From assembly GCF_000026105.1 (NCBI RefSeq), contig NC_008027.1:3733501-3797500 (forward strand): a stretch of DNA of 64,000 nucleotides, given 5' to 3'. A model generated the notes under the pieces. It saw only the letters and a list, made by a program, of their open reading frames with translations. It made no database searches and was not told the DNA's origin. The position numbers were made by a program, and so were the translations under genes. Positions 8,117 through 16,816 of the stretch are shown here, one piece after another; the stretch's first letter is position 1, and each line of letters begins with the position of its first letter. The stretch is from Pseudomonas entomophila L48. Lineage in GTDB: Bacteria > Pseudomonadota > Gammaproteobacteria > Pseudomonadales > Pseudomonadaceae.

Positions 8117-8512
8117 TCAGGGGGTTTCAGGGGCATAGCAAACCGGCGAGCTGCCCGGACCACGCCGCTCCAGTTCGTCTTCCAGCCAGCGGGCCAGTAC
8201 CTGGGCATTGTTGTGCTCGGTGTCCTTGCCGGCATACAGCAGGGTCAAGACACCCTTGTCGGCCAGGTCCAACAACGGGTACCAGTGCTCGGGATGGGCG
8301 GCCAGCTCCTGTTGGTAGCACAGGGTAAAACCGGCGAAATCCAGCTCTGCGGCATGGAACGCCTTGCGCAGTGCGTCGGAAGGCGCCACCTCGCACAGCC
8401 ACAGCGCCTGCAGCTCATCCTTGCGCATGTTGCGCGGCCACAGGCGATCGACCAGCACGCGCTGGCCATCGCTCGGCAATGCCGCTTCGGAGACACGCTT
8501 GCATCGAATCAT
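8117..8512 (-). CDS. DUF488 family protein
   Basis: About 131 residues of the DUF488 (YeaO-like) family, recognised by MIRCKRVSE, the DRLWPRN signature and the C-terminal LTLLYAGKDTEHNNA. The biochemical function of the family is not established. An alternative ATG six codons upstream (8530) has a GGAG site; I prefer 8512 because family members usually begin MIxxKRV. It precedes the GNAT gene by about 15 bases on the same strand, so the two are probably co-transcribed. The region upstream is shared with the divergent phosphate transporter. Confidence 0.8.
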   Translation of the reverse strand: MIRCKRVSEAALPSDGQRVLVDRLWPRNMRKDELQALWLCEVAPSDALRKAFHAAELDFAGFTLCYQQELAAHPEHWYPLLDLADKGVLTLLYAGKDTEHNNAQVLARWLEDELERRGPGSSPVCYAPETP

Positions 8513-8640
8513 CGGGCACCTGTGCGACATCTCACTCCAGCAAGCCTAGGGTGTTCATTGACCGAGGTCACGCACTAGTAACGAATTGTTTCTATGCTGA
8601 AAGCCTTCGGCACCCTTGCCCGACGCCAACCGGAGCCCCC

Positions 8641-10257
8641 ATGGCAACCCCGTCACTGGCCAGCCAGCCGCAACTGACCCACCGCAATTCACGCCCCCAG
8701 CTTGCTCACAAACCCAGCCGCGCCACCCTCACCCTGTTCATCGGCCTGCTTCTCACCGGCCTGGCCTACACCTTCTGGAGCCTCAAACAGGACGTCAGCG
8801 CCAGCGGCACCGTGGTCACCACCGCCACCCCATTCCTGCTGCTGGGCCTGGCCCTGCTGATCGCCCTGGGCTTCGAATTCGTCAACGGTTTCCACGACAC
8901 CGCCAATGCCGTGGCCACGGTGATCTACACCCACTCGCTGCCGGCACCGGTGGCGGTGGTGTGGTCCGGGTTGTGCAATTTTCTGGGCGTATTGCTTTCC
9001 AGCGGCGCGGTGGCGTTCGGCATCATCGCCCTGCTGCCGGTCGAGCTGATCCTGCAGGTGGGCTCGACCACTGGTTTCGCCATGGTCTTCGCCCTGCTGC
9101 TGGCGGCGATCATCTGGAACCTGGGCACCTGGTGGCTGGGCCTGCCGGCCTCCTCCTCGCACACCCTGATCGGTTCGATCATCGGCGTGGGCGTGGCCAA
9201 CGCGCTGATGCACGGGCGCGATGGCACCAGCGGGGTGGACTGGGCCCAGGCCAGCAAGGTCGGCTACGCCCTGCTGTTCTCGCCGTTGATCGGTTTCGCC
9301 TGCGCCGCCCTGCTGCTGCTGGCCCTGCGCGCGCTGGTCAAGCGCCAGGAGCTGTACCAGGCGCCGGAAGGCCAGACCCCGCCGCCCTGGTGGATCCGCG
9401 GCGTACTGATCCTTACCTGCACCGGCGTGTCCTTCGCCCATGGCTCCAACGACGGGCAGAAAGGCATGGGCCTGATCATGCTGATCCTGGTCGGCACGCT
9501 GCCAATGGCCTATGCGCTGAACAAGACCATGCCCAACGAGCAGGCCCTGCAGTTCTCGGCGGTTGCCGAAGTGACCCGCCAGGCCTTGGTGCGCAACGCG
9601 CCGCAGCCGGCGCCCGACGACCCGCGCCAGGCCCTGACCGACTTCATCAGCGCGCCCAAGGCCAGCCCGGAACTGGTCCCCGCCCTGGCCAAGCTGACCG
9701 GCATGATCGGCGAGGAAGTCAAAGGCTACGGCTCACTCAAGCGTGTGCCCGCCGAGGCCATGGCCAACGTGCGCAACGACATGTACCTGACCAGCGAGGC
9801 GATCCGCCTGCTCGACAAGCACCAGCTGGCCCGCTTCGACGCCGACACCCGCCGTCATGTGCAGTTGTTCAAGCGCCAGCTCGACGACGCCACCCGCTAT
9901 ATCCCGCTGTGGGTCAAGGTGGCAGTGGCCATCGCCCTCGGCCTGGGGACCATGGTCGGCTGGCGGCGCATCGTGGTCACGGTGGGTGAAAAAATCGGCA
10001 AGACCCATTTGAGCTATGCCCAGGGCGCCTCGGCCGAGGTGGTGGCGATGTGCACCATCGGTGCGGCGGACATGTTCGGGCTGCCGGTGTCGACCACCCA
10101 CGTGCTCAGCTCCGGTGTGGCCGGTAGCATGGTGGCCAATGGCTCAGGCATCCAGAAACGCACCCTGGTCAACCTGCTGATGGCCTGGGTGCTGACCTTG
10201 CCAGCGGCGATGCTGCTGGCCGGGAGCCTGTACTGGCTGCTCAACCAGCTCTTCTGA
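8641..10257 (+). CDS. PiT family inorganic phosphate transporter
   Basis: 538 residues, an inner-membrane low-affinity phosphate:cation symporter. The duplicated PiT signatures are both present: EFVNGFHDTANAVAT in the first half and SFAHGSNDGQKGMGL in the second. GLPASSSHTLIGS and GLPVSTTHVLSSG mark the paired PD001131-type loops. A hydrophilic segment of about 150 residues separates the membrane halves, as in PitA. The ATG at 8641 has GGAG seven bases upstream; the open frame extending upstream to 8371 overlaps the DUF488 gene and is not used. No PhoB box was seen by eye. The gene ends just before a REP pair. Confidence 0.92.
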   Translation: MATPSLASQPQLTHRNSRPQLAHKPSRATLTLFIGLLLTGLAYTFWSLKQDVSASGTVVTTATPFLLLGLALLIALGFEFVNGFHDTANAVATVIYTHSLPAPVAVVWSGLCNFLGVLLSSGAVAFGIIALLPVELILQVGSTTGFAMVFALLLAAIIWNLGTWWLGLPASSSHTLIGSIIGVGVANALMHGRDGTSGVDWAQASKVGYALLFSPLIGFACAALLLLALRALVKRQELYQAPEGQTPPPWWIRGVLILTCTGVSFAHGSNDGQKGMGLIMLILVGTLPMAYALNKTMPNEQALQFSAVAEVTRQALVRNAPQPAPDDPRQALTDFISAPKASPELVPALAKLTGMIGEEVKGYGSLKRVPAEAMANVRNDMYLTSEAIRLLDKHQLARFDADTRRHVQLFKRQLDDATRYIPLWVKVAVAIALGLGTMVGWRRIVVTVGEKIGKTHLSYAQGASAEVVAMCTIGAADMFGLPVSTTHVLSSGVAGSMVANGSGIQKRTLVNLLMAWVLTLPAAMLLAGSLYWLLNQLF

Positions 10258-10260
10258 CCT

Positions 10261-10325
10261 GTAGGAGCCAGCCTTGCTGGCGAACCGCATACACCGCCGT
10301 TCGCCAGCAAGGCTGGCTCCTACAA
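10261..10325. repeat. REP inverted pair
   Basis: GTAGGAGCCAGCCTTGCTGGCGAAC and its complement, separated by about 15 bases, between the convergent phosphate transporter and GST genes. It could form one long hairpin in mRNA and serve as a 3' end for both. Confidence 0.92.
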
Positions 10326-10335
10326 GGGCAAGTAT

Positions 10336-11031
10336 TCAGCCTGGAATCTTCAAACCACGCTGCACCGCCGGGCGCTCAAGGAAGTTGGCCAGCACCCGCT
10401 GAACCTCCTTGAATTCATCGAACCCCACCAAATCCCGCGCGTTGTAGCGCTCCACCAGGTTGCGCACCCAGGGGAAGATGGCGATATCGGCGATGCTGTA
10501 CGCGTCCACCATCCATTCACGCCCCTTCAGGTGCCTATCCAGCACGCCCAGCAAGCGCTTCGATTCGTTGACGTAACGATCCCGCGGCCGCTTGTCCTCG
10601 TAGTCCTTGCCCGCGAAGAAGTGGAAGAAGCCCACCTGGCCAAACATCGGCCCGATGCCGCCCATCTGGAACATCAGCCACTGCAGCGTCTGGTAGCGCC
10701 GGGCCGGATCGTGGCTCAGCAACTGACCGCTCTTCTCGGCCAGGTACTGCAGGATCACCCCCGACTCGAACAACGGCAGCGGTTGGCCACCGGGGCCATC
10801 CGGGTCAAGGATCGCCGGAATCTTGTTGTTGGCGCTCAACGAGATGAACTCGGGGCTCAGCTGGTCGTCCGTCTCGAAACTGACCTTGTGCACTTCGTAC
10901 GGCAGGCCGATCTCCTCAAGCATGATCGAGACCTTTACACCGTTGGGCGTGGCCAGTGAATACAGTTGCAGCCGCTCGGGGTGCTGGGCCGGCCACTTGC
11001 GGGTAATGGAGAACGCGGACAGATCAGTCAT
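10336..11031 (-). CDS. Glutathione S-transferase family protein, YfcG/YghU (Nu-class) type
   Basis: 231 residues with an N-terminal thioredoxin-like domain (LQLYSLATPNGVKVSIMLEE, then NNKIPAILDPDG and the glutathione gamma-glutamyl site FESGVILQYLAE) and an all-helical C-terminal domain with MFQMGGIGPMFGQ and the SIADIAIFPWV motif. The NGxK pattern in place of a catalytic Ser or Tyr is typical of the YfcG group, which has disulfide-bond reductase activity toward small substrates. The ATG at 11029-11031 lies inside the 3' end of the preceding GNAT gene, so both are translationally coupled. Confidence 0.9.
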   Translation of the reverse strand: MTDLSAFSITRKWPAQHPERLQLYSLATPNGVKVSIMLEEIGLPYEVHKVSFETDDQLSPEFISLSANNKIPAILDPDGPGGQPLPLFESGVILQYLAEKSGQLLSHDPARRYQTLQWLMFQMGGIGPMFGQVGFFHFFAGKDYEDKRPRDRYVNESKRLLGVLDRHLKGREWMVDAYSIADIAIFPWVRNLVERYNARDLVGFDEFKEVQRVLANFLERPAVQRGLKIPG

Positions 11032-11572
11032 GTTCAGGCCTTGGTTGTATAGGGTTGGTGGACAACGCGGCATCCCTGACCATCACCCAGTCACGATGGC
11101 GCTCCTCGCCACACGGGAAGACCGCCTCCCCCACTTTGCGAAAGCCATTGCGCTGGTAGAAGCGGATGGCCCGCGCATTGAGCTCGTTGACGGTGAGGCG
11201 CACCGTACCGTGGGCGTGGACCAGGGTCGCCTCCAGCAGCCGTTGCGCAGCACCCGTGCCATGGGCACTGGGCAACAGATAGAAGCGGGAGATCTCCACA
11301 CGATGGTAGGCGGCGGTGATGTCCAGGCGGCCAGGCGCCAGGTCGAGCATGCTGTAACCCACCACCTGCCCCGCCTGCTCGACCACCAGCAGGCGCTTGT
11401 GCGGATGCTGCAGGTGCATCAGGAAATGCTCGGGCTGAAGGTTGTGGGCGATATAGTGCTGCAGCGCGGCGGGGGCGCTGTCGGGAGGGCTGGCCAGGGC
11501 GAAGGTGGCCTGGCCGACATGGCTCAGGGCGCTGCTGTCAGCGTCGCGGGCCGGGCGGATCTGGTAGGGCAT
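11024..11572 (-). CDS. GNAT family N-acetyltransferase
   Basis: 182 residues. GNAT features are YHRVEISRFYLLPSAHGTGAAQRLL (acetyl-CoA binding region with the HGTGAA loop) and the C-terminal NARAIRFYQRNGFRKVGE. Start chosen at MPYQIRPARD (11572), which matches the usual first beta strand of the family; upstream codons run into the terminator of the OmpA-family gene. Its stop (11024-11026) lies past the GST start, so the two genes overlap by 8 bases and form one operon. Substrate unknown. Confidence 0.87.
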   Translation of the reverse strand: MPYQIRPARDADSSALSHVGQATFALASPPDSAPAALQHYIAHNLQPEHFLMHLQHPHKRLLVVEQAGQVVGYSMLDLAPGRLDITAAYHRVEISRFYLLPSAHGTGAAQRLLEATLVHAHGTVRLTVNELNARAIRFYQRNGFRKVGEAVFPCGEERHRDWVMVRDAALSTNPIQPRPEHD

Positions 11573-11638
11573 GGCAACATCCTGTCGGGCGTCCGGATCG
11601 CCTCCGACAATGCCAGCCCCGCCGGGGCGGTGCAAATG

Positions 11639-11668
11639 AAAAGGCGACCCGGTTTGCACCGGATCGCC
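11639..11668 (-). terminator. Intrinsic terminator of the OmpA-family gene
   Basis: On the minus strand a GGCGATCCGG / CCGGGTCGCC stem with a six-base loop is followed by a short T run, 9 bases after the TAA of the OmpA-family gene. Confidence 0.8.
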
Positions 11669-11676
11669 TCCAAACC

Positions 11677-12450
11677 TCAGTAACGCGTCCTTACCGGTTC
11701 CGCGTCGCGGGAAACGATCACCTCCACCCGGCGATTGAGCTGACGCGAGTGCGCGTCGGCGTTGCTCGCCACAGGGGACGCCTTGCCGTAACCGGCGCTG
11801 ACGATACGCGCTGGGTCCACACCCTGGCGACGCAGCGCGTGGGCCACGGCCGCCGCACGGTTCTCCGACAACCGCAGGTTCAAGGCGTCGCCACCGGTGG
11901 AATCGGTGAAGCCCTCGACCCGTACCTTGCGCTCAGGGTTATCCCGCAGGAACTGCGCCAGGCGCTGGATATCGTCGTGGCTGTGGCTGCGCAGCTCGGC
12001 GCGGCCGGTGTCGAACAGCACATCGCCGAAGGTCACCACGGTGCCACGGTCGGTTTCCTTGCCCTTGAGTGCCTTCAGTGCATTGAGCTGGGCGGTGCGG
12101 ACTTCCAGGCGCGCCTCGGCACGCCGGGCTTCGATGCCACGCATGCCAGCCTCGGCCGTGCGCAGGCGGATGGTTTCCTCGGCCGTCTCGATCCTGCGGT
12201 TGGCCAGGTAGGCCAGCTGCTCGACCTCGGGCGACTTGCGGCTGACCAACGAGGCCTCCTCGGCCTTGCCCAGCGCGGCTTGCGCCTGCTGGGTTTCCAA
12301 GGCGGCGATACGATGAGACTCCGGTTTGCCCTGCAGGGCCGAGAAGGCTTCGCGGGCCTCCACCAGGCGCGGGCTTTCCGGGGTCGCGGCGCAGCCGGCG
12401 ATCACCAGGGCGAGCACGGACATGGCCGGCAGCAGATAACGTTTCGACAT
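11677..12450 (-). CDS. OmpA-family lipoprotein with N-terminal DUF4398 domain
   Basis: 257 residues. The lipobox is VIAGC with Cys about residue 20, so it is a lipoprotein. A helical DUF4398 region with heptad-like Ala/Glu/Arg content spans about residues 25-130 and may form a coiled coil. The C-terminal OmpA domain (about 140-250) shows FGDVLFDTGRAELRS, VRVEGFTDSTGG and the peptidoglycan-binding NLRLSENRAAAVAHAL...QLNRRVEV. It should anchor the outer membrane to peptidoglycan. GGAG precedes the ATG at 12450. It follows a second DUF4398 lipoprotein after 10 bases, so the two form an operon and probably a complex. Confidence 0.9.
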   Translation of the reverse strand: MSKRYLLPAMSVLALVIAGCAATPESPRLVEAREAFSALQGKPESHRIAALETQQAQAALGKAEEASLVSRKSPEVEQLAYLANRRIETAEETIRLRTAEAGMRGIEARRAEARLEVRTAQLNALKALKGKETDRGTVVTFGDVLFDTGRAELRSHSHDDIQRLAQFLRDNPERKVRVEGFTDSTGGDALNLRLSENRAAAVAHALRRQGVDPARIVSAGYGKASPVASNADAHSRQLNRRVEVIVSRDAEPVRTRY

Positions 12451-12460
12451 GTTCGGCTCC

Positions 12461-12856
12461 TTACTGGCCAGATTTCGTTGGGACGGCACCCGGCTCGGTG
12501 AGCATTTCATGCTTGAGCACCTCGATACCTTTTTCCGCGGTTTTCAGCTGTTCTACGGTGCGCTGTGCCCGGGCCTTGGTTTCGGCCAGGCGGGCATCGG
12601 CCTCGGCCTGCTGGGCCAGGGTGCGGACCTGCTCGTAGCGCTTCTCGCCGAAGGCACGATCCATGGCGCCGAGCTTGTCCTGGGCGGCGCGCATCTCCAC
12701 CGGCGCGTATTGCGTGGCATCGGCGGCGACCGCGCGGTTGACAGCGCTGCGGGTGAGTTCGATCTGCTCGGTGGGGACCGTGACACTGGCACAGCCGCCC
12801 ATGATCATGAGCAGGCCGGCCAGCGGCAAAATCTTGCGGTTAAAACGGACACGCAT
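12461..12856 (-). CDS. DUF4398 domain lipoprotein
   Basis: 131 residues. A basic N-terminus and hydrophobic stretch end in the lipobox MIMGGC (Cys about 22), then a helical domain (ELTRSAVNRAVAADATQYAPVEM...) typical of DUF4398, with long Ala/Glu/Lys/Arg heptads to about residue 110. AGGAG lies 7 bases before the ATG at 12856. Its partner downstream carries the same domain fused to OmpA. The function is unknown; an envelope-spacing role alongside the OmpA protein is inference. Confidence 0.87.
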   Translation of the reverse strand: MRVRFNRKILPLAGLLMIMGGCASVTVPTEQIELTRSAVNRAVAADATQYAPVEMRAAQDKLGAMDRAFGEKRYEQVRTLAQQAEADARLAETKARAQRTVEQLKTAEKGIEVLKHEMLTEPGAVPTKSGQ

Positions 12857-13374
12857 GGAAAAACTCCTGTGCTGCGTACGCGAACCGGCGATCGGCGAGC
12901 TTCGCTCATCACCGGAATTGGACTGAATACGTAGGAAATGTCTTGGTTTCTCGTCATAAAACCGGCTGCGACGCGGAGACGGAGTCCTTTCCGGCATCAG
13001 GAATACGCGAGCACCCAAGACAGACTGTTGCGAAAACGGCATCAGACTATTCCCAGCGAACCAGCGGTCGAATAGGACTTTTCGCAATTAGGCTGTAAGG
13101 AAATTCGACAGGCGATTGGCCATTCTCCTCCCGGCCCGGCCTGTGCCTTGCAGGTATCGAGCGGGGTTGGGTTCTATTCCGTCTAGCAGGGTATTTCCGT
13201 TGGGCATGATGCCGCCTCCAGTCCGAGCAATCGTCACGTCGAAACGGCGCTTGCTGACGGTAGGATTTCGGCTTGGTTGGCGTCTAATGACAGAAATATC
13301 AGGTGGGAGGCCGTGCTGTAGGCCGACCGCAACGGATACGGTCAGCCCACACGGACAAAGCAGGCGCCCAGGGC
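12857..13374. other. Gene-free interval of 518 bases
   Basis: No reading frame here has a ribosome site, family pattern or good codon usage; the open frame at 13116-13397 looks spurious. The left part must hold the promoter for the DUF4398 operon. A CGGTC/GACCG hairpin lies near 13324-13345. A small RNA cannot be excluded but none is recognised. Confidence 0.6.
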
Positions 13375-13863
13375 CTAACCCTGCTGGTGGGCCTTGAGCT
13401 TGAGTTTTTCGGTGTCGACCCGCACGAACACCGAGTCGGCGAGCACCGTCAGTACATCACCGGCCCAGACCTCGCAGATCACCCGGCTCTTGCGCCCGAC
13501 CTCGCCTTCGACCCGCGCCTTGAGCAGCAACTCGACGCCCATCGGCGTCGGTTTGAGGTAAGTCAGCCCGAGCTGGCCAGTGACGCAGTCGATCCGTGGC
13601 AGGCTGCCGGCCTCGCGGCCTTCGGCGCGGTAGTGATAGGCCATGGCGGTCCAGTTGGAATGGCAGTCCACCAGCATCGCCAGCAAGCCGCCATAGACCA
13701 GGCCCGGCCAGCCGGTGAAGGTCTCGTCGGGAGTGTGGCGGCATAGCAGGTGAATGCTATCGGTGTCCCAGTGGCTCTGCACATGCAGGCCGCTGGGGTG
13801 AGCGCAGCCGCAGCCGTAGCAGATACCTTCGGGGGCGGCGAGGCGTTGCAGGGAATCGGTCAT
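13375..13863 (-). CDS. PaaI/hotdog-fold thioesterase family protein
   Basis: 162 residues of the hotdog fold. ICYGCGCAHPSGLHVQ at the N-terminus and FTGWPGLVYGGLLAMLVDCHSNWTAM match the PaaI/YiiD-like thioesterase pattern, in which the helix after the YGG turn carries the catalytic acid. Members hydrolyse acyl-CoA thioesters; the specific substrate is unknown. AAAGGA precedes the ATG at 13863. It stands alone, with a REP pair upstream and the gene-free interval downstream. Confidence 0.83.
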   Translation of the reverse strand: MTDSLQRLAAPEGICYGCGCAHPSGLHVQSHWDTDSIHLLCRHTPDETFTGWPGLVYGGLLAMLVDCHSNWTAMAYHYRAEGREAGSLPRIDCVTGQLGLTYLKPTPMGVELLLKARVEGEVGRKSRVICEVWAGDVLTVLADSVFVRVDTEKLKLKAHQQG

Positions 13864-13949
13864 GGGCGTCCTTTGCTTGTTGGAGTTGGGCAGGCAGCAC
13901 TGGCCGATGGTAGCGCCACGTCCCACGCCTGCGTCAATACCGTTTCCAG

Positions 13950-14035
13950 GTAGGAGCCAGCCTTGCTGGCGAGCCAGGCAACGCGGAGGCTGGCACCGGC
14001 TGTGCCGGTGTTCGCCGGCAAGGCCGGCGCCTACA
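13950..14035. repeat. REP inverted pair with inner hairpin
   Basis: GTAGGAGCCAGCCTTGCTGGCGA at the left and TTCGCCGGCAAGGCCGGCGCCTAC at the right, with an inner CACCGGC-TGT-GCCGGTG palindrome. Lies upstream of the thioesterase and downstream of the GabP-like gene. Confidence 0.9.
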
Positions 14036-14051
14036 GGGATCGCATCGGCTG

Positions 14052-15437
14052 TCAGGTGTTGAGCAACGCCGGGACCCGATTGCGCCGCTGGGTCAGCGAC
14101 ACCAGCAGGATGAACAGTGTCACCCCGGCGGTCATCAGCGTTTCGTAGCGGTAGGCGTCACTGAACAGCATGTAGCCCAGCACCATGACGATGGTGCCGA
14201 TCACCAGCCAGGTCAGCCATGGGAACAGCCACATCTTCAGTTCCAGTGGCCGGCCCTCACGCTCGGCGCGCGCCCGCATGCGCAGTTGCGACACGGCGAT
14301 CACCAGGTACACCAGCAGGGCGATGGCACCGGTGGTGGACAACAGGAAGCCGAACACCTTGCCGGGAAACACATAGTTGACCAGGCAACCGGCAAAGCCC
14401 GCCAACGTCGAAAGCACGACCGCCACCGTCGGCACACCGGCACCGGAAATACGCTTGGTCATGCCCAGCGCCTGGCCACGGGCCCCCAGCGAATACAGCA
14501 TGCGCGAGGCGGTGTACAGGCCAGAGTTCATGCAACTGGTCACCGCCACCAGCACCACCAGGTCGACCAGCAGCTTGGCACCCGGCACGTTCAGCACCTC
14601 CAGCACCCGCTGGAACGAACCGACCGCCTTGAGCCCCGGGTCGTTCCACGCCACCAACGACACCACCAGGAAGATCGACGCCAGGTAAAAGATGGCGATG
14701 CGGTACACCACCAGGTTGGTGGCGCGGCGGATCTTGTCCTTGGGGTTGGCGGTCTCGTCGGCGGCGATGGTGACGATCTCGGCACCGAAGAACGAGAAGA
14801 TGGTGATCAACACGCCCCCCAGCACTGTGCCAAAACCGTTGGGCATGAAGCCGCCGGTGTCCCACAGCCGGCTGACACCGGAGACGTCGGCCAGCGGCCA
14901 GAAACCAAACACCGCCAGGCTGCAGACCACGATGAAGGCAATGATGGCGACCACCTTCACCAGGGCGAACCAGTACTCGAACGCACCGAAATTCTTCACG
15001 CTGACCAGGTTGCTGCCCGCCAGCACGACCATGATCAGGAAGGCGAACAGCCAGGACGGCACGCCCGGAAAGTACGCATGCAGGATATCCGCGCCGGCGA
15101 TGGCCTCGACCGGGATGATCAGCACCCAGAACCACCAGTACAGCCAACCGATGGTGAAGCCCGCCCACGGCCCGATGGCCTCGCTGGCGTAGGTGGAGAA
15201 CGAACCGCTGTTGGGGTTGGCGATGGCCATCTCGCCAAGCATGCGCATCACCAGCAACACCAGCAAGCCGGTCATGGCGTAGGAGATGAGAATGGCCGGG
15301 CCGGCGGTGGCGATGGCATTGGAAGAGCCGATGAACAGCCCGGCGCCGATGATGCCGGCAATCGAAATCATGGACACCTGACGCGAGGTCAGGCCGTGTT
15401 GCAGGGAGCGCTGTTTCTTGTGGTCTGGCGATGCCAT
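14052..15437 (-). CDS. gabP: Amino acid permease, GabP-like (APC superfamily)
   Basis: 461 residues and about 12 membrane helices of the APC amino acid transporter family. The substrate-binding first helix reads SIAGIIGAGLFIGSS, followed by the conserved ATAGPAILISYAMTGLLVLLVMRMLGEM and, later, FSFFGAEIVTIAADETANP. The overall sequence resembles gamma-aminobutyrate permease GabP, and a GabT-like aminotransferase lies close by across a LysR regulator, which supports GABA or a similar omega-amino acid as substrate. GAGGG precedes the ATG at 15437. Sequence alone cannot exclude another amino acid. Confidence 0.83.
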   Translation of the reverse strand: MASPDHKKQRSLQHGLTSRQVSMISIAGIIGAGLFIGSSNAIATAGPAILISYAMTGLLVLLVMRMLGEMAIANPNSGSFSTYASEAIGPWAGFTIGWLYWWFWVLIIPVEAIAGADILHAYFPGVPSWLFAFLIMVVLAGSNLVSVKNFGAFEYWFALVKVVAIIAFIVVCSLAVFGFWPLADVSGVSRLWDTGGFMPNGFGTVLGGVLITIFSFFGAEIVTIAADETANPKDKIRRATNLVVYRIAIFYLASIFLVVSLVAWNDPGLKAVGSFQRVLEVLNVPGAKLLVDLVVLVAVTSCMNSGLYTASRMLYSLGARGQALGMTKRISGAGVPTVAVVLSTLAGFAGCLVNYVFPGKVFGFLLSTTGAIALLVYLVIAVSQLRMRARAEREGRPLELKMWLFPWLTWLVIGTIVMVLGYMLFSDAYRYETLMTAGVTLFILLVSLTQRRNRVPALLNT

Positions 15438-15559
15438 GGGGAACCCTCGAATGGGTCGGCCGCCGCAAGGACGACTGAAAGTTGAAGCAGAATTCTGTAG
15501 GTCGGAGTTGCTCGTTGTTGTTGTTGTGAAACGCCGGTCGCTAACTTTCCCCCTCTTTG

Positions 15560-15579
15560 AACAATGGGTTGTCATTGTT
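15560..15579. promoter_or_regulatory. Inverted repeat AACAATG-N6-CATTGTT, probable LysR operator
   Basis: A perfect 7-base inverted repeat in the 252-base region between the divergent GabP-like permease and LysR genes. Its position and dyad symmetry fit an operator for the adjacent LysR-type regulator; this is inference. Confidence 0.5.
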
Positions 15580-15689
15580 GATCCAGGTCAGTATTAATCT
15601 ATGGCGCCGACTCAACAAACGACCTTTTCGAAGCACATCATTCCCTCATGGATTGAACTTCTTCCATTTTCGCTGGGTAGTACCTCGCC

Positions 15690-16586
15690 ATGTCCAGACG
15701 TCTGATGCCCTCCACCACCGCCCTGCAATGCTTCGAGGCGGCTGCCCGCCACCTGAGCTTCACCCGTGCCGCGCAGGAGTTGCACCTGACCCAGAGCGCG
15801 GTCAGCAAGCAGGTGGCGCAGCTCGAGGAGATGCTGGCCCACCCACTGTTCCAGCGCATCCGCAGGCGCCTGCACCTGACCCCGGCAGGCGCGCTCTACC
15901 TCGCCGAAGTGAACAAGATCCTCACCCAGATCGACATCTCCAGCCGCTACATCCTCAGCTACGGCGACGAGACCGAGGTGCTGCGCATCGCCACCCAGCC
16001 CACCTTCGGTGCGCGTTGGCTGGTGCCCAGGCTCAAGGGCTTCGGTGTTCGCCACCCGCGTATCCACCTGGATATCCGCAACGAACTCGAGCCCTTCGAT
16101 CTGGTACAGGCCAAGGCCGACATCGCCTTTTTCTTCGGCCAGGGCACCTGGCCGGGGGCAACCTGCATCGAACTGTTCAGTGAAGAAGTGCTGCCGGTAT
16201 GCGCACCCAGCTTGCTGGCGCAGCAGCGCTTCACCAGCGCCGAGGCCCTGACCGAACACCGCCTGCTGCAATGCGCCTCGCGCCCGGAGGCCTGGCACGA
16301 GTGGTTCCTGGGTTTGGGCCTGCACAGCCAGAACAGCTACCACGGGCCGCGCTTCGACACCTTCTACCTGTGCATTCGCGCCGCCATCGCCGGGTGTGGT
16401 ATCGCCCTGATCCCACGTTACCTGGTGGCCGAGGAGTTGGCCGAAGGCAAGCTGGTGGTGGCCTGGGATCATCCGCTGGCAAGCAACGGCCGGCACTTCA
16501 TGGCCCATGCCGAGCATGCGGCCGAGGTGCCCAAGGTGCGGGCGTTCGTGCAGTGGATTCGCGAGCGGGTGGCCGAGGGGGATTGA
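15690..16586 (+). CDS. LysR-type transcriptional regulator, GcvA-like subgroup
   Basis: 298 residues. The N-terminal winged helix-turn-helix spans about residues 5-65 (ALQCFEAAARHLSFTRAAQELHLTQSAVSKQVAQLEE, as in GcvA-like LysRs), followed by a linker and a periplasmic-binding-like effector domain (about 90-295). The neighbours on each side are a GabP-like permease (divergent) and a GabT-like aminotransferase (same direction, 230 bases on), so it probably controls uptake and transamination of an omega-amino acid. The start at MSRRLMPS is uncertain by a few codons; ATG 15690 has no strong ribosome site. Confidence 0.9.
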   Translation: MSRRLMPSTTALQCFEAAARHLSFTRAAQELHLTQSAVSKQVAQLEEMLAHPLFQRIRRRLHLTPAGALYLAEVNKILTQIDISSRYILSYGDETEVLRIATQPTFGARWLVPRLKGFGVRHPRIHLDIRNELEPFDLVQAKADIAFFFGQGTWPGATCIELFSEEVLPVCAPSLLAQQRFTSAEALTEHRLLQCASRPEAWHEWFLGLGLHSQNSYHGPRFDTFYLCIRAAIAGCGIALIPRYLVAEELAEGKLVVAWDHPLASNGRHFMAHAEHAAEVPKVRAFVQWIRERVAEGD

Positions 16587-16658
16587 TGTCGCCTGTACAG
16601 GCCCCTTCGCGGATAAATCCCACCCAGACAAGCCTTGCGCGATCCTTGTGGGAGACCT

Positions 16659-16682
16659 GTAGGAGCGGGTTCACCCGCGAAG
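16659..16682 (+). repeat. Single REP-like unit
   Basis: GTAGGAGCGGGTTCACCCGCGA: one unpaired unit of the REP set, 3' of the LysR gene. Confidence 0.75.
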
Positions 16683-16719
16683 AGGCCAGCAACAGCAACA
16701 CAGCTTTCAGCCTTGGTCA

Positions 16720-16797
16720 CGAATTAAAGGAATGACTGCAATCAATTAATTCGTTTGCGAAATATAGACCCGGCACGTTTCGATAATGACTAATTCG
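16720..16797. promoter_or_regulatory. Three TAATTCG motifs upstream of the GabT-like gene
   Basis: CGAATTA at 16720-16726, TAATTCG at 16747-16753 and TAATTCG at 16791-16797 (44 bases apart, about four helical turns). They lie in an AT-rich stretch before the ATG at 16817. A regulator-binding array is possible; no known consensus was recognised. Confidence 0.35.
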
Positions 16798-16816
16798 AAA
16801 AACAGGCCGCGCGTAC

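Noticed and set aside
8371..8640. Upstream extension of the phosphate transporter
   Set aside because: It would overlap the DUF488 gene and lacks a ribosome site; ATG 8641 has one.
13116..13397. 93-codon plus-strand frame in the gene-free interval
   Set aside because: Composition and lack of a ribosome site argue against coding.
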